Positions 1-8,541 are shown, counted from the first letter of the stretch. The stretch is 28,438 bases of DNA from UBA2137 sp050251555 (GCA_050251555.1 JBFWMN010000019.1:1-28438); one strand, 5' to 3'. The notes: generated from the letters alone by a model not told the origin. A program made the numbers and translations.

Positions 1-26
1 GAAGGGCGGCCCGCACTTTCCTAATC

Positions 27-3000
27 TTATTCTTCGTCGGTCATTTCGACATTGAGACCCAGAGCCTTCAGTTCTTTGACAAGAACGTTGAAGGATTCGG
101 GGATACCCACTTCGAAATTGTCCTCGCCGCGCACGATCGACTCGTAAACTTTCGAGCGACCTGCCACGTCATCGGACTTGACGGTCAAGAGTTCCTGCAG
201 TGTGTAGGCTGCGCCATAAGCTTGCAGTGCCCAGACCTCCATCTCACCGAAACGCTGACCACCGAACTGAGCTTTACCACCCAGAGGCTGCTGCGTAACA
301 AGAGAGTACGGGCCGATTGAACGGGCGTGAATCTTGTCATCGACCAAGTGGTGCAGTTTGAGCATGTACATGTACCCAACTGTCACAGGACGGTGGAAGG
401 ACTCACCGGTACGACCGTCGATCACTTTCGACTGACCGGAACCGGACAGACCAGCTTGCTGAAGAAGCTCGGTAATGTTGGAATCTTGCGCGCCGTCAAA
501 GACCGGTGTTGCCATCGGAATACCGCCGCGAAGATTTTGTGACATTTCCAGAACCTGATTGTCGGTCAGACCGTCAACCTTGTCCTCATATTCCTTGTCG
601 CCGTAAACTTCCTTGAGTTTGGCTTTCAAGGATGTCACTTCACCGCTCTTCAGCTCTTTCTTATCGTCAAAGCTGTCGATCAGATCGGCAACCTGACGGC
701 CCAGATTGGCAGAAGCCCAGCCCAAGTGCGTCTCGAGGATCTGACCCACGTTCATACGTGAAGGCACACCAAGAGGGTTCAACACGAGATCAACAGGCGT
801 ACCGTCTTCGAGGTAAGGCATGTCTTCGACCTTCATGATCTTGGACACAACCCCTTTGTTCCCGTGACGACCAGCCATTTTATCACCTGGCTGCATCTTA
901 CGTTTAATGGCAACGAAGACTTTAACCATCTTCATAACGCCAGGGGGCAGCTCATCACCGCGCTGGAGTTTCTCAACCTTGGATTCAAAGCGGGCTTTCA
1001 AGGCATCAACAGCCTCGTCAAAACCGCGACCCATGGCCTCGATATCCTTCATGATGGTTTCATCTGTCACAGTCAGTTGACGCCACAGGCCGCGTTTCTC
1101 CATCGCATGGAGGTCAGCACCCTTGATTGTGTCGCCCTTCTTGACAGTTGCGCCTTTCGGAGCAGATGCCACAGTCTGGCCTTCGAGAAGTTCTTCAAGA
1201 CGTGAATAGTACCCGTCTTCCAGAATTTTACGCTCGTCATCGCGGTCTTTTGCCAGACGCTCGATCTCTTCACGCTCGATGGTGAGAGCACGTGCATCCT
1301 TATCAACACCGCGACGGTTGAAGACGCGAACTTCAACGACCGTACCGGTTGTTCCGGGCGGCAGACGAAGCGAGCTGTCTTTCACATCGGCAGCTTTTTC
1401 ACCGAAGATCGCACGAAGCAGTTTTTCTTCCGGTGTCATCGGTGTTTCACCTTTCGGTGTCACTTTACCGACCAGAATATCACCGGGAGACACTTCCGCA
1501 CCGATATGGACGATACCCGCCTCATCAAGGTGTTTCAGGGCTTCTTCACCGACATTCGGGATATCGCGTGTGATTTCTTCAGGGCCCAATTTCGTATCAC
1601 GAGCCATGACTTCGAATTCTTCCAAGTGAATGGAAGTAAAGACGTCATCACGCACAACGCGCTCGGAAATCAGGATGGAGTCCTCAAAGTTGTAACCGTT
1701 CCAAGGCATGAACGCGACCAGCACGTTACGGCCCAGAGCCAGTTCACCGAATTGTGTAGAAGGGCCGTCAGCAACGATATCGCCGGCTTTTACCTTGTCA
1801 CCCGCCTTAACAAGCGGACGCTGGTTGATACAGGTCGACTGGTTCGAACGCTGGAACTTCATCAGCTTGTAGATATCAACCACAGGCTCGTCAGCGCGCA
1901 ACTGATCTGTCGCACGGATAACGATACGGTTTGAATCCACTTGCAGAACCTCGCCTGAGCGGCGGGCCGTCACAGCAGCACCGGAGTCACGGGCAACGGT
2001 TGATTCCATGCCTGTTCCAACGAGAGGCGCATCTGTACGCAACAGAGGAACAGCCTGACGCATCATGTTCGAGCCCATCAGAGCACGGTTCGCATCGTCA
2101 TTTTCCAGGAACGGAATAAGCGAAGCAGCAACAGACACGATCTGTTTGGGAGAAACGTCGGCATATTCGATCATCTCGGCTGTCGCCATGATGTTTTCAC
2201 CGCCCTGACGGCAGGAGATCAAATCAGCCGTGAATTTACCCGATTTGTCGATGTCGGCATTTGCCTGAGCAATCGTGTAGCGGGCTTCTTCCATTGCGGA
2301 CATGTAAACGACTTCGTCTGTGACTTTGCCGTCAATAACCTTACGGTACGGGCTTTCGATAAAGCCGTACTGGTTCACACGGGCAAATGTCGCCAGAGAG
2401 TTGATCAGACCGATGTTCGGACCTTCCGGTGTTTCAATCGGGCAGATACGACCATAGTGAGTCGGGTGAACGTCACGGACTTCAAAACCTGCGCGCTCAC
2501 GTGTCAGACCGCCGGGGCCCAAAGCTGAAAGACGACGTTTGTGCGTAATTTCAGAAAGCGGGTTGGTTTGGTCCATGAACTGCGACAACTGCGAAGATGA
2601 GAAGAACTCACGAACAGCAGCCTGAGCAGGCTTGGAGTTGATCAGATCGTGCGGCATGTAGGTGTCGATCTCGACCGAGCTCATACGCTCGCGGATCGCA
2701 CGTTCCATACGCAACAAGCCGATGCGGATTTGGTTTTCCATCAATTCACCAACAGAGCGAACACGACGGTTACCCAAGTTATCGATATCATCGACCTCAC
2801 CCTTACCGTCTTTGAGACCGTGCAGGTATTTAAGGATCGAAAGAATGTCGTTCTTGTTCAGGATACGGAATGAGTCAGGCTCGTTCAGATCCAGACGGGC
2901 ATTCATTTTCACGCGACCGACAGCGGACAAGTCGTAACGCTCGGGGTCAAAGAACAAGGATGCAAACAGGGCTTGCGCACTTTCAACGGTGGGTGGTTCA

Positions 3001-4244
3001 CCTGGGCGCATGACACGGTAGATATCAATGAGAGCCTCTTCGCGTGTATCACATTTATCGGCAGCCAGCGTGTTGCGGACATAAGCACCGACATTGATGT
3101 GGTCGATCGCGAGCAGTGGGAGCTCGGAAATACCCAGATCATCCAGTTTCGCAATTTCTTCGGCAGTGAACTCGTGACCGGCTTCGAAGAGAACGGTCCC
3201 TGTTTTCATGTCGATGATATCGCGGCCCAGGTAAGCGGCTTCGAGATCTTCAGGCTGAACGAGAATTGACTTCAAACCGGCTTCAGCCAGTTGCTTGGCT
3301 TTGCGGGGTGTCAGTTTCGTACCGGCTTCGGCAACAACTTCACCTTTTTTCGCGTCAATCAGGTCTGTTGTCAGCTTGATACCACGGAAACGGTCGGGAT
3401 CGAACGGAGCCGTCCAGCCCTTCTTGTCTTTCGTGTAGGTGACAACATCATAGAATGTGGCAAGGATTTCCTCGTTGCTCATCCCTTGAACCATCAGAGG
3501 GTCAAGAGGCTGGCCTTTTTCCTCCATTTCAGCGCGGTATTCTAACGTTTCGGCAGAATCCAGAGCGCGCAGGAATGTTGTGACAGGCAGCTTACGACGA
3601 CGGTCGATACGGACATTCAGGATGTCTTTCGCATCAAATTCAAAATCGAGCCATGAACCGCGGTAAGGGATCACGCGGGCTGCGAACAGGTATTTACCGG
3701 AAATGTGTGTCTTCCCGCCATCATGGTCGAAGAACACACCGGGAGAACGGTGCATCTGGGATACAATAACGCGCTCCGTACCGTTAACGATAAAGGTCCC
3801 GTTTTCGGTCATCAGAGGCATATCAACCAGATAAACGTCTTGTTCTTTAATATCGCGGATGGATTTCAGGCCGGTTTCCTCATCCACATCAAAGACGGAC
3901 AGACGTAAAGTAACACGAAGAGGCGCAGCGTATGTCATGTCGCGCTGACGGCACTCATCCACGTCGTATTTGGGATCTTCAAGCTCATAGGCCACGAAGT
4001 CGATCTCGGCATTGCCGTTGAAATCGGAAATCGGGAAAACCGAGCTTAAGACTTCCTGAAGCCCTTGCATTTTCTTGTCCTCGATACCGGACTGCAAGAA
4101 AGCATCATATGAATTTTTCTGGACCTCGATGAGGTTCGGCATGCGTGTAACTTCGGGGATCTTCGCGAACGAACGGCGCGGACGTCCCAAGTAACGCTGT
4201 GCGGCATCAAGTGTATTTGCGGATGTTTGTTTTTTGGCGCTCAT
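27..4244 (-). CDS. rpoB: DNA-directed RNA polymerase subunit beta
   Basis: This is the 1405-residue beta subunit of RNA polymerase, which with beta' forms the catalytic cleft and binds the nascent RNA. The rifampicin region is intact (SSQLSQFMDQTNPLSEITHK followed by RRLSALGPGG), and the residues matching E. coli D516, H526 and S531 are wild type, so nothing here predicts rifampicin resistance. Other hallmarks are HPTHYGRICPIETPEGPNIG, the KRKMQPGDKMAGRHGNKG segment and the C-terminal GGKAQFGGQRFGEMEVWAL. An in-frame start 28 codons further upstream exists, but the ATG at 4244 has a good Shine-Dalgarno sequence (AAAGGAAGAG) and gives the normal N-terminus. It is the last complete gene of the ribosomal/polymerase cluster, 304 nt downstream of rplL; rpoC is expected just left of the window. 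Confidence 0.98.
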   Translation of the reverse strand: MSAKKQTSANTLDAAQRYLGRPRRSFAKIPEVTRMPNLIEVQKNSYDAFLQSGIEDKKMQGLQEVLSSVFPISDFNGNAEIDFVAYELEDPKYDVDECRQRDMTYAAPLRVTLRLSVFDVDEETGLKSIRDIKEQDVYLVDMPLMTENGTFIVNGTERVIVSQMHRSPGVFFDHDGGKTHISGKYLFAARVIPYRGSWLDFEFDAKDILNVRIDRRRKLPVTTFLRALDSAETLEYRAEMEEKGQPLDPLMVQGMSNEEILATFYDVVTYTKDKKGWTAPFDPDRFRGIKLTTDLIDAKKGEVVAEAGTKLTPRKAKQLAEAGLKSILVQPEDLEAAYLGRDIIDMKTGTVLFEAGHEFTAEEIAKLDDLGISELPLLAIDHINVGAYVRNTLAADKCDTREEALIDIYRVMRPGEPPTVESAQALFASLFFDPERYDLSAVGRVKMNARLDLNEPDSFRILNKNDILSILKYLHGLKDGKGEVDDIDNLGNRRVRSVGELMENQIRIGLLRMERAIRERMSSVEIDTYMPHDLINSKPAQAAVREFFSSSQLSQFMDQTNPLSEITHKRRLSALGPGGLTRERAGFEVRDVHPTHYGRICPIETPEGPNIGLINSLATFARVNQYGFIESPYRKVIDGKVTDEVVYMSAMEEARYTIAQANADIDKSGKFTADLISCRQGGENIMATAEMIEYADVSPKQIVSVAASLIPFLENDDANRALMGSNMMRQAVPLLRTDAPLVGTGMESTVARDSGAAVTARRSGEVLQVDSNRIVIRATDQLRADEPVVDIYKLMKFQRSNQSTCINQRPLVKAGDKVKAGDIVADGPSTQFGELALGRNVLVAFMPWNGYNFEDSILISERVVRDDVFTSIHLEEFEVMARDTKLGPEEITRDIPNVGEEALKHLDEAGIVHIGAEVSPGDILVGKVTPKGETPMTPEEKLLRAIFGEKAADVKDSSLRLPPGTTGTVVEVRVFNRRGVDKDARALTIEREEIERLAKDRDDERKILEDGYYSRLEELLEGQTVASAPKGATVKKGDTIKGADLHAMEKRGLWRQLTVTDETIMKDIEAMGRGFDEAVDALKARFESKVEKLQRGDELPPGVMKMVKVFVAIKRKMQPGDKMAGRHGNKGVVSKIMKVEDMPYLEDGTPVDLVLNPLGVPSRMNVGQILETHLGWASANLGRQVADLIDSFDDKKELKSGEVTSLKAKLKEVYGDKEYEDKVDGLTDNQVLEMSQNLRGGIPMATPVFDGAQDSNITELLQQAGLSGSGQSKVIDGRTGESFHRPVTVGYMYMLKLHHLVDDKIHARSIGPYSLVTQQPLGGKAQFGGQRFGEMEVWALQAYGAAYTLQELLTVKSDDVAGRSKVYESIVRGEDNFEVGIPESFNVLVKELKALGLNVEMTDEE

Positions 4245-4548
4245 GGCTCTTCCTTTAAAAGTGTTTTGGCCTGGTTTTGACGTCTGCTGAAACAGGTACG
4301 AAAAAACAACGACTTTTTTTAAGATCATGGGCCCTTGTAGATGAAGGCGTATCGGTTTGTTAAAAAACCAAGTCCCATGACAGACCGGCCAAACCCTAAC
4401 CTTCCAAGGTGCGTGCAGACTTAATATATAAGAGTGTCTACAAACTCTTTACGCAGTGTAATGACAGAAAAGGGCGAGGAGATGAAATTCACCTCTTCGC
4501 CTTTTTCGAAATGTCGTGTTAACGGATCAAATCCGGTTTGTCCACTGA
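4245..4548 (-). other. rplL-rpoB intergenic region
   Basis: This 304-nt gap holds no convincing gene. Read on the minus strand it starts, near rplL, with a long hairpin (4467-4508, listed separately). It then has an AT-rich stretch with a good -10-like TATATT near 4420 but no recognisable -35. It ends with the rpoB ribosome-binding site. In E. coli the same gap carries a partial terminator and RNase processing site that set the RpoB to L7/L12 ratio; the same job is inferred here. Confidence 0.5.
4467..4508 (-). terminator. Hairpin/attenuator between rplL and rpoB
   Basis: On the minus strand, GGCGAAGAGGTGAA pairs with TTCATCTCCTCGCC with one A-C mismatch and one wobble, and is followed by CTTTTC. 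The hairpin lies about 40 nt after the rplL stop codon. The stem is long and the U-tract short, which fits a partial terminator that lets some polymerase continue into rpoB. Confidence 0.65.
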
Positions 4549-4926
4549 TTATTTCAGTTCGACAGAACCACCGGCAGCTTCGATCTTTGCTTTGATGTCG
4601 TCAGCTTCTTCCTTCTTGACGCCTTCTTTCAGGGTCTTAGGAGCGCCGTCAACGAGGGCTTTGGCTTCAACGAGGCCCAGACCTGTAAAGGCGCGGACTT
4701 CTTTGATAACGGCGATTTTGTTACCGCCGGCATTTGCCAGAACAACGTCAAAGTCTGTTTTTTCTTCTGCAGCAGCTTCGCCACCAGCAGCAGGAGCAGC
4801 AGCTACAGCTACAGGTGCAGCAGCAGAAACGCCCCATTTTTCTTCAAGAAGTTTTGCAAGCTCAGCAGCTTCCAGAACTGTCAGTGCTGAAAGATCTTCA
4901 GCGATTTTTTCCAAATTAGCAGCCAT
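4549..4926 (-). CDS. rplL: 50S ribosomal protein L7/L12
   Basis: This is the 125-residue stalk protein of the large subunit, which binds L10 as dimers and recruits the translational GTPases. It shows the usual layout: an N-terminal dimerisation helix pair (about 1-30, with ALTVLEAAELAKLLEEKWGV), an Ala/Gly-rich hinge (about 33-53) and the compact C-terminal domain with EEKTDFDVVL, KIAVIKEVRAFTGLGLVEAK and the ending GGSVELK. A strong Shine-Dalgarno (AAAGGAGAG) precedes the ATG. It follows rplJ by 59 nt and is presumably co-transcribed with it from the promoter at 5721-5749. A hairpin follows the gene. Confidence 0.98.
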   Translation of the reverse strand: MAANLEKIAEDLSALTVLEAAELAKLLEEKWGVSAAAPVAVAAAPAAGGEAAAEEKTDFDVVLANAGGNKIAVIKEVRAFTGLGLVEAKALVDGAPKTLKEGVKKEEADDIKAKIEAAGGSVELK

Positions 4927-4985
4927 GATTTCTCTCCTTTTAAGCTTCTAAAGTGTTTTAACCGTAACTTACGGTATAACCTGCC

Positions 4986-5501
4986 TTAGCCCTTGTTGGC
5001 GTAGGCGCCCATGACGCGGGCCAACTGCCCGGCAGGAGCTTGTAGAACGCCGGCAATCTTGGTCGCAGGTGCCTGAATAAGGCCGACCAGTTTACCGCGC
5101 AGTTCATCCAGTGAAGGCAGTTTGCTTAAGGCTTCAACGCCTGCGGCATCCAGAACCTGGGTACCTAAGCCACCGCCGATAATGACGAATTTCTTGTTAT
5201 CTTTCGCGAATTTCTGTGTGACTTTGGCAGCCGCAACAGCATCTTCGGAATAAGCCATACCAACCGGACCTTTAAAGAGATCGGTGATACCTTCGTAGTT
5301 TGTGCCTTTGGCAGCCAGCGTTGCGAGTGAATTCTTCACAACTTTGAAGCCGGCACCGTTCTCGCGCAGTTGGGCGCGCAGCTCGGTCATTTGTTTCACT
5401 GTCAGACCTTCATTGTGCGCCAGAACGATCAGGCGGCTTTCGGTCAGTTTTTCATTCAGGAACTTGATTTCGTCCTGCTTTTGAGCGCGGGTCATACCCA
5501 T
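4986..5501 (-). CDS. rplJ: 50S ribosomal protein L10
   Basis: This 171-residue protein anchors the L7/L12 dimers to 23S rRNA and is the usual translational repressor of its own operon. The RNA-binding N-terminal domain is evident (MTRAQKQDEIKFLNEKLTES, then VKNSLATLAAKG and LFKGPVGMAYS). A C-terminal helix for L7/L12 binding follows. The ATG at 5501 has GGAGAT upstream; a second ATG two codons later is possible but worse spaced. It is preceded by its own promoter and a leader of about 210 nt, which separates it from the rplKA transcript. Confidence 0.98.
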   Translation of the reverse strand: MGMTRAQKQDEIKFLNEKLTESRLIVLAHNEGLTVKQMTELRAQLRENGAGFKVVKNSLATLAAKGTNYEGITDLFKGPVGMAYSEDAVAAAKVTQKFAKDNKKFVIIGGGLGTQVLDAAGVEALSKLPSLDELRGKLVGLIQAPATKIAGVLQAPAGQLARVMGAYANKG

Positions 5502-5714
5502 GGCTTATCTCCATTTTTTATCAAAAAAAATTCTATATCAAAGACCCGTTCGGGGCTTCAGCAGCCTTTATCGTCAACATGTCGGGGAGAGCAGATAGAT
5601 GGAAAATGAAAAATGCGTGGCACGTCAAACCGTGCGCCCTGTCTTTTCATGCTTCCTTATCTATGCAGGTCTTCTATGGGATACCCCCAAACCCTGCAGT
5701 CTCGGACAAAGGTC
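5502..5714 (-). ncRNA. rplJ leader, likely L10-L7/L12 autoregulatory leader
   Basis: The roughly 210 nt between the predicted transcription start and the rplJ ATG contain several stems on the minus strand. TGCAGG pairs with CCTGCA around a loop containing GGGGGTATCC (about 5666-5699). A GCACG/CGTGC hairpin lies near 5620-5636. A CCCG/CGGG hairpin lies near 5545-5556, just before an A/T-rich stretch and the start codon. Position and length match the family of L10 leaders, in which L10-L7/L12 binds the leader and represses translation. The assignment rests mainly on position; a covariance-model search would settle it. Confidence 0.6.
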
Positions 5715-5720
5715 AGGGGC

Positions 5721-5749
5721 GTTATAGGGGCACGCACACGCCCTGTCAA
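5721..5749 (-). promoter_or_regulatory. Sigma-70 promoter of rplJ-rplL
   Basis: On the minus strand a perfect -35 TTGACA (5744-5749) and a -10 TATAAC (5721-5726, five of six) are separated by exactly 17 nt. A start near 5714 would give a leader of about 210 nt. It is among the clearest promoters in the window. Confidence 0.85.
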
Positions 5750-5806
5750 CTCTTTTTCATGAAAACTTTTAAAGCGGGACCGCCTCGTCACCGAAAACAT
5801 ATTCGG

Positions 5807-5831
5807 GATCATGCGTACGCGGCGCATGATC
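5807..5831. repeat. Perfect 9-bp inverted repeat downstream of the 132-residue gene
   Basis: GATCATGCG (5807-5815) and CGCATGATC (5823-5831) are perfect inverted copies separated by 7 nt. They lie between the unknown gene's stop codon and the rplJ promoter. In RNA this would be a strong hairpin, but no clear U-tract follows, so it may protect a 3' end or be a protein-binding site rather than a classic terminator. Confidence 0.6.
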
Positions 5832-5866
5832 GGCACGCCCGAGAGCTACGGCAAGGCTCGTAAAAT

Positions 5867-6265
5867 TTAAGGCCTTATGGTCAGGCTGAGGCGTGCAACA
5901 TCCGTCTCTATATCATCAACGGGCAGGATGTCTTCTGAAAAACATGCGCCGAGCCTCGCCATCACGCCAAAAACAGCATCCTCATATTGCGGCGTACGGA
6001 TCATCATATCTTCACTGTTTTCAAGAGCGGTCACAACATCGCGATAGGCGCACAGCATGGCGCGCAGATGTAATCTGTACAGAGCATCATTCACACTCTG
6101 GTCGCCAAAGGCCGCGTGCCTGTCCACCACTTCCCGTGTGTGATACAACATGCGCGGCAATGCCATATAATCGGCATTCTCACCAAAGCGATGCGCGCAC
6201 GCCACCATGAAATCCTCACGTGTCTTCAGCACGCGCATATCAACCATATCGGAAACATTGCCCAT
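5867..6265 (-). CDS. Hypothetical protein between rplA and rplJ
   Basis: I do not recognise this 132-residue protein. It has no signal peptide or membrane segment, looks mostly helical, and has two cysteines near the middle and C-terminus plus one near residue 24. The start at 6265 has a modest Shine-Dalgarno (CAGGGA); downstream in-frame ATGs are possible starts. It is unusual to find a gene between rplA and rplJ. It is set off from both: a terminator lies between it and rplA, an AT-rich dyad precedes it (6282-6318), and a hairpin and the rplJ promoter follow it. It therefore looks like a separate transcription unit inserted in the ribosomal cluster. The open frame, plausible start and flanking signals support a real gene, but no function can be assigned. 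Confidence 0.65.
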   Translation of the reverse strand: MGNVSDMVDMRVLKTREDFMVACAHRFGENADYMALPRMLYHTREVVDRHAAFGDQSVNDALYRLHLRAMLCAYRDVVTALENSEDMMIRTPQYEDAVFGVMARLGACFSEDILPVDDIETDVARLSLTIRP

Positions 6266-6281
6266 ATTCGTTATCCCTGCA

Positions 6282-6318
6282 TTTATGATTTATGATTTAT
6301 TATTCATAATTTCATAAA
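6282..6318. promoter_or_regulatory. AT-rich dyad with four TTATGA half-sites upstream of the 132-residue gene
   Basis: Two direct copies of TTATGA on the plus strand (6283-6288 and 6290-6295) face two inverted copies, TCATAA (6304-6309 and 6312-6317). The result is a nearly symmetrical block of about 37 bp with a one-base offset. It lies 17-53 nt upstream of the start codon, where an operator or promoter core would be. Confidence 0.45.
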
Positions 6319-6341
6319 CGGGACGCGGATCAAAAAGCAAG

Positions 6342-6374
6342 AAAAAGCCCCGCTGCAACGCAACAGGGCTTTTT
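6342..6374 (-). terminator. Intrinsic terminator after rplA
   Basis: AAAAAGCCC and GGGCTTTTT form a stem around a 15-nt loop, beginning about 25 nt after the rplA stop codon. On the minus strand the stem runs into a T-rich tail. It ends the rplK-rplA transcript ahead of the inserted unknown gene. Confidence 0.8.
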
Positions 6375-6399
6375 AAAATCTATAAATCAAGAAAAGCGA

Positions 6400-7107
6400 T
6401 TAAGCGGCTTGGCCTGTGGCTTGCGCGATATCGATTTTCAGGCCCGGACCCATTGTGGAGGTCAGGGTGATTTTGCGCATGTAGTTGCCTTTGGCACCCG
6501 AAGGCTTCGCTTTGGCAATCGCATCGATGAAAGCACGGATGTTTTCGACAAGCTTCTTGTCGTCAAAGCTGGCTTTGCCGACGCCCGCATGAATGATACC
6601 GGCTTTTTCAGCACGGAACTCAATCGCACCGCCTTTGGCTTCGTCAACAGCTTTGGTCACATCCATTGTCACCGTGCCCAGTTTCGGGTTTGGCATCAGG
6701 CCTTTAGGGCCGAGGATTTTACCGAGCTGACCGACGAGAGGCATCATGTCAGGTGTCGCAATCAGACGATCGAACTGAATGTCACCGGCTTTGATTTTCT
6801 CAGCCAGGTCTTCAGCGCCGACAACGTCCGCACCTGCTTTTTTAGCTTCTTCAGCCTTCGCGTCTTTCGCCATAACAGCAACACGGACGGTTTGACCCGT
6901 ACCGTTCGGCAGAACGACAACGCCGCGAACGGCCTGGTCTGCGTGACGGGGATCCACACCCAGATTCATCGCAATTTCGATGGTTTCATCGAATTTACGT
7001 GTCTTGGCGAGGCCCTTAAGTGTTTTGACGGCTTCTTCAACGGTGACGGTCGCATTGCGATCAACGCCTTCATAAGCCTTCTTCATTGCTTTGGATTGAA
7101 ATGCCAT
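6400..7107 (-). CDS. rplA: 50S ribosomal protein L1
   Basis: This 235-residue protein forms the L1 stalk of the large subunit, helps release deacylated tRNA, and in many bacteria represses its own mRNA. The length is typical. The L1 signature is present in GDIQFDRLIATPDMMPLVGQ followed by LGKILGPKGLMPNPKLGTVT, with KGGAIEFRAEKAGIIHAGVG later. The ATG follows a strong GGAGG, which overlaps the end of rplK; only 2 nt separate the two genes, so they are almost certainly translated from one message. Confidence 0.98.
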   Translation of the reverse strand: MAFQSKAMKKAYEGVDRNATVTVEEAVKTLKGLAKTRKFDETIEIAMNLGVDPRHADQAVRGVVVLPNGTGQTVRVAVMAKDAKAEEAKKAGADVVGAEDLAEKIKAGDIQFDRLIATPDMMPLVGQLGKILGPKGLMPNPKLGTVTMDVTKAVDEAKGGAIEFRAEKAGIIHAGVGKASFDDKKLVENIRAFIDAIAKAKPSGAKGNYMRKITLTSTMGPGLKIDIAQATGQAA

Positions 7108-7109
7108 GA

Positions 7110-7541
7110 TTAAGCCTCCAGAACTTCTACGCCCATGGAACGCGCTGTTCCGGCGATAATTTTGATAGCTGCAGCCGTATCATTCGCATTGAGGTCCTTA
7201 CCTTTAATTTCGGCAATTTCCTTCAGTTGCTTTTGTGTGATCGTACCAACTGTTTCTTTGGACGGGTTGCTCGCACCCTTCTTCAGCTTGATCGCTTTCA
7301 TGATCAGGTAAGAGGCCGGAGGCGTCTTGGTGATGTAGCTGAATGAGCGGTCTTCATAAACGGTGATGACCACAGGAATCGGCATGCCGGCTTCCAGCTT
7401 TTCCGTATCGGCGTTAAAGGCCTTACAGAATTCCATGATGTTGACCCCGTGCTGACCGAGAGCCGGACCAACGGGGGGAGCGGGTTTGGCTTGGCCTGCA
7501 GGGATCTGCAGGTTGATATAGCCTGAAATTTTCTTTGCCAT
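7110..7541 (-). CDS. rplK: 50S ribosomal protein L11
   Basis: This 143-residue protein is part of the GTPase-associated centre with 23S rRNA helices 43-44 and is needed for the stringent response. The family N-terminus MAKKISGYINLQIPAGQAKP is followed by the proline-rich PPVGPALGQHGVNIMEFCKA linker region. The C-terminal rRNA-binding domain has KGASNPSKETVGTITQKQL and ends AGTARSMGVEVLEA. The frame is open 46 codons further upstream, but the ATG at 7541 has an ideal GGAGG and matches the family start. It is separated from nusG by a terminator-like hairpin. Confidence 0.98.
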   Translation of the reverse strand: MAKKISGYINLQIPAGQAKPAPPVGPALGQHGVNIMEFCKAFNADTEKLEAGMPIPVVITVYEDRSFSYITKTPPASYLIMKAIKLKKGASNPSKETVGTITQKQLKEIAEIKGKDLNANDTAAAIKIIAGTARSMGVEVLEA

Positions 7542-7639
7542 GTCTAATCCTCCAACTGGCTTGAAAAGTTGAGGTGACGTGGTACGACACTGAAATGGCG
7601 TGGCCCTTAAATGACCCTTTATCCAGTTAGTCTTCCACG

Positions 7640-7669
7640 AAAACGGCGTCACCATATGAGGAGACGCCG
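7640..7669 (-). terminator. Terminator-like hairpin between nusG and rplK
   Basis: CGGCGTC (7644-7650 on the plus strand) and GACGCCG (7663-7669) form a 7-bp GC-rich stem with a 12-nt loop. On the minus strand it is followed by TTTTC. It lies about 35 nt after the nusG stop codon and may reduce read-through from secE-nusG into rplK. Confidence 0.6.
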
Positions 7670-7703
7670 CCAAACGCAAGCCTTTTTTAAGAAGGCGTAA
7701 TCT

Positions 7704-8234
7704 TTATGCTTTTTCGACCTGGGCGTAGTCCAGCTCGACAGGTGTCGCACGACCGAAGATGGATACAGAGACTTTGAGTTTCTGCTTGTCTTCATCGACT
7801 TCCTCAACATTACCGGCAAAGGAGGCGAACGGACCGTCAATCACTTTCACATCTTCACCGATATCGAAGCTGACGGAAGGACGGGGGCGCTCAACACCTT
7901 CTTGAACTTGTTTCAGAATGCGCTCGGCCTCTTTCTGGCTGATCGGTGCGGGCTTGTTGTTGGCTCCTAAGAAACCTGTAACTTTCGGCGTGTCTTTTAC
8001 AATGTGCCAAACTTCGTCATTCAGATCGAGTTTCGCCAGAACATAGCCGGGATAGAATTTACGCTCGGCATTGACCTTTTGACCGCGCTTCACTTCAACC
8101 ACTTCTTCAGTGGGAACCATGATCTCGCCGACCATTTCTTCCAGACCGTGCTTTGCGGCCTTTTCACGGATCGCCTCGGCGACTTTGTTTTCAAAGCCGG
8201 AATAAACATGAAGTACGTACCAACGCTGTGCCAT
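7704..8234 (-). CDS. nusG: Transcription termination/antitermination protein NusG
   Basis: This 176-residue elongation factor binds RNA polymerase through its NGN domain and links it to Rho or ribosomal S10 through its C-terminal KOW domain. The NGN domain is clear (RWYVLHVYSGFENKVAEAI, then KFYPGYVLAKLDL and VKDTPKVTGFLG). The KOW motif follows (FDIGEDVKVIDGPFASFAG) and the protein ends with the usual FGRATPVELDYAQVEKA. I chose the ATG at 8234 rather than a TTG two codons upstream because AGGG lies at the right distance only for the ATG. It follows secE by 44 nt. Confidence 0.97.
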   Translation of the reverse strand: MAQRWYVLHVYSGFENKVAEAIREKAAKHGLEEMVGEIMVPTEEVVEVKRGQKVNAERKFYPGYVLAKLDLNDEVWHIVKDTPKVTGFLGANNKPAPISQKEAERILKQVQEGVERPRPSVSFDIGEDVKVIDGPFASFAGNVEEVDEDKQKLKVSVSIFGRATPVELDYAQVEKA

Positions 8235-8278
8235 TTTCAATTACCCTATTTTTCGTCTTTAAATGAAACCTGTAACTC

Positions 8279-8461
8279 TTACTCAAGGATCAGACCGACC
8301 ATCCAGCCCATGACCTGATCTGCAAAGAAAAGGAAGACTGAGAGAATGGCTACCATCACGAAAACGGCGATGGCACTTTTCACGGTTTCATCTTTGGAGG
8401 GCCACGAAACTTTCTTGGTCTCGCTGCGCACTTCTTTGAAAAAGCTGAACGGATTTGCCAT
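8279..8461 (-). CDS. secE: Preprotein translocase subunit SecE
   Basis: This is the 60-residue single-span form of SecE, the clamp that stabilises SecY in the SecYEG channel of the inner membrane. The family motif appears as EVRSETKKVSWPSKDET at about residues 10-26. It is followed by one membrane segment (about 28-57, with AIAVFVMVAILSVFLFFADQ). Most alphaproteobacterial SecE proteins have this short form. The Shine-Dalgarno is weak. It is the first gene of the minus-strand cluster, and a likely promoter lies about 80-110 nt upstream. Confidence 0.96.
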   Translation of the reverse strand: MANPFSFFKEVRSETKKVSWPSKDETVKSAIAVFVMVAILSVFLFFADQVMGWMVGLILE

Positions 8462-8541
8462 GGTCTAAACTCTTACTCTTCCTTATCATGTTTTCCTTTT
8501 TCCCCATTGCCTCGTGAGCCGGTCCGGTGTTGGCGGGGTGG

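Noticed and set aside
4245..4328. N-terminal extension of RpoB
   Set aside because: The extra 28 residues are unlike any RpoB, and the downstream ATG has the ribosome-binding site.
6409..7113. 234-codon open frame on the plus strand
   Set aside because: It is antisense to rplA and arises from that gene's codon use.
7542..7679. N-terminal extension of L11
   Set aside because: The extension includes the terminator hairpin region, and the standard L11 start follows an ideal GGAGG.
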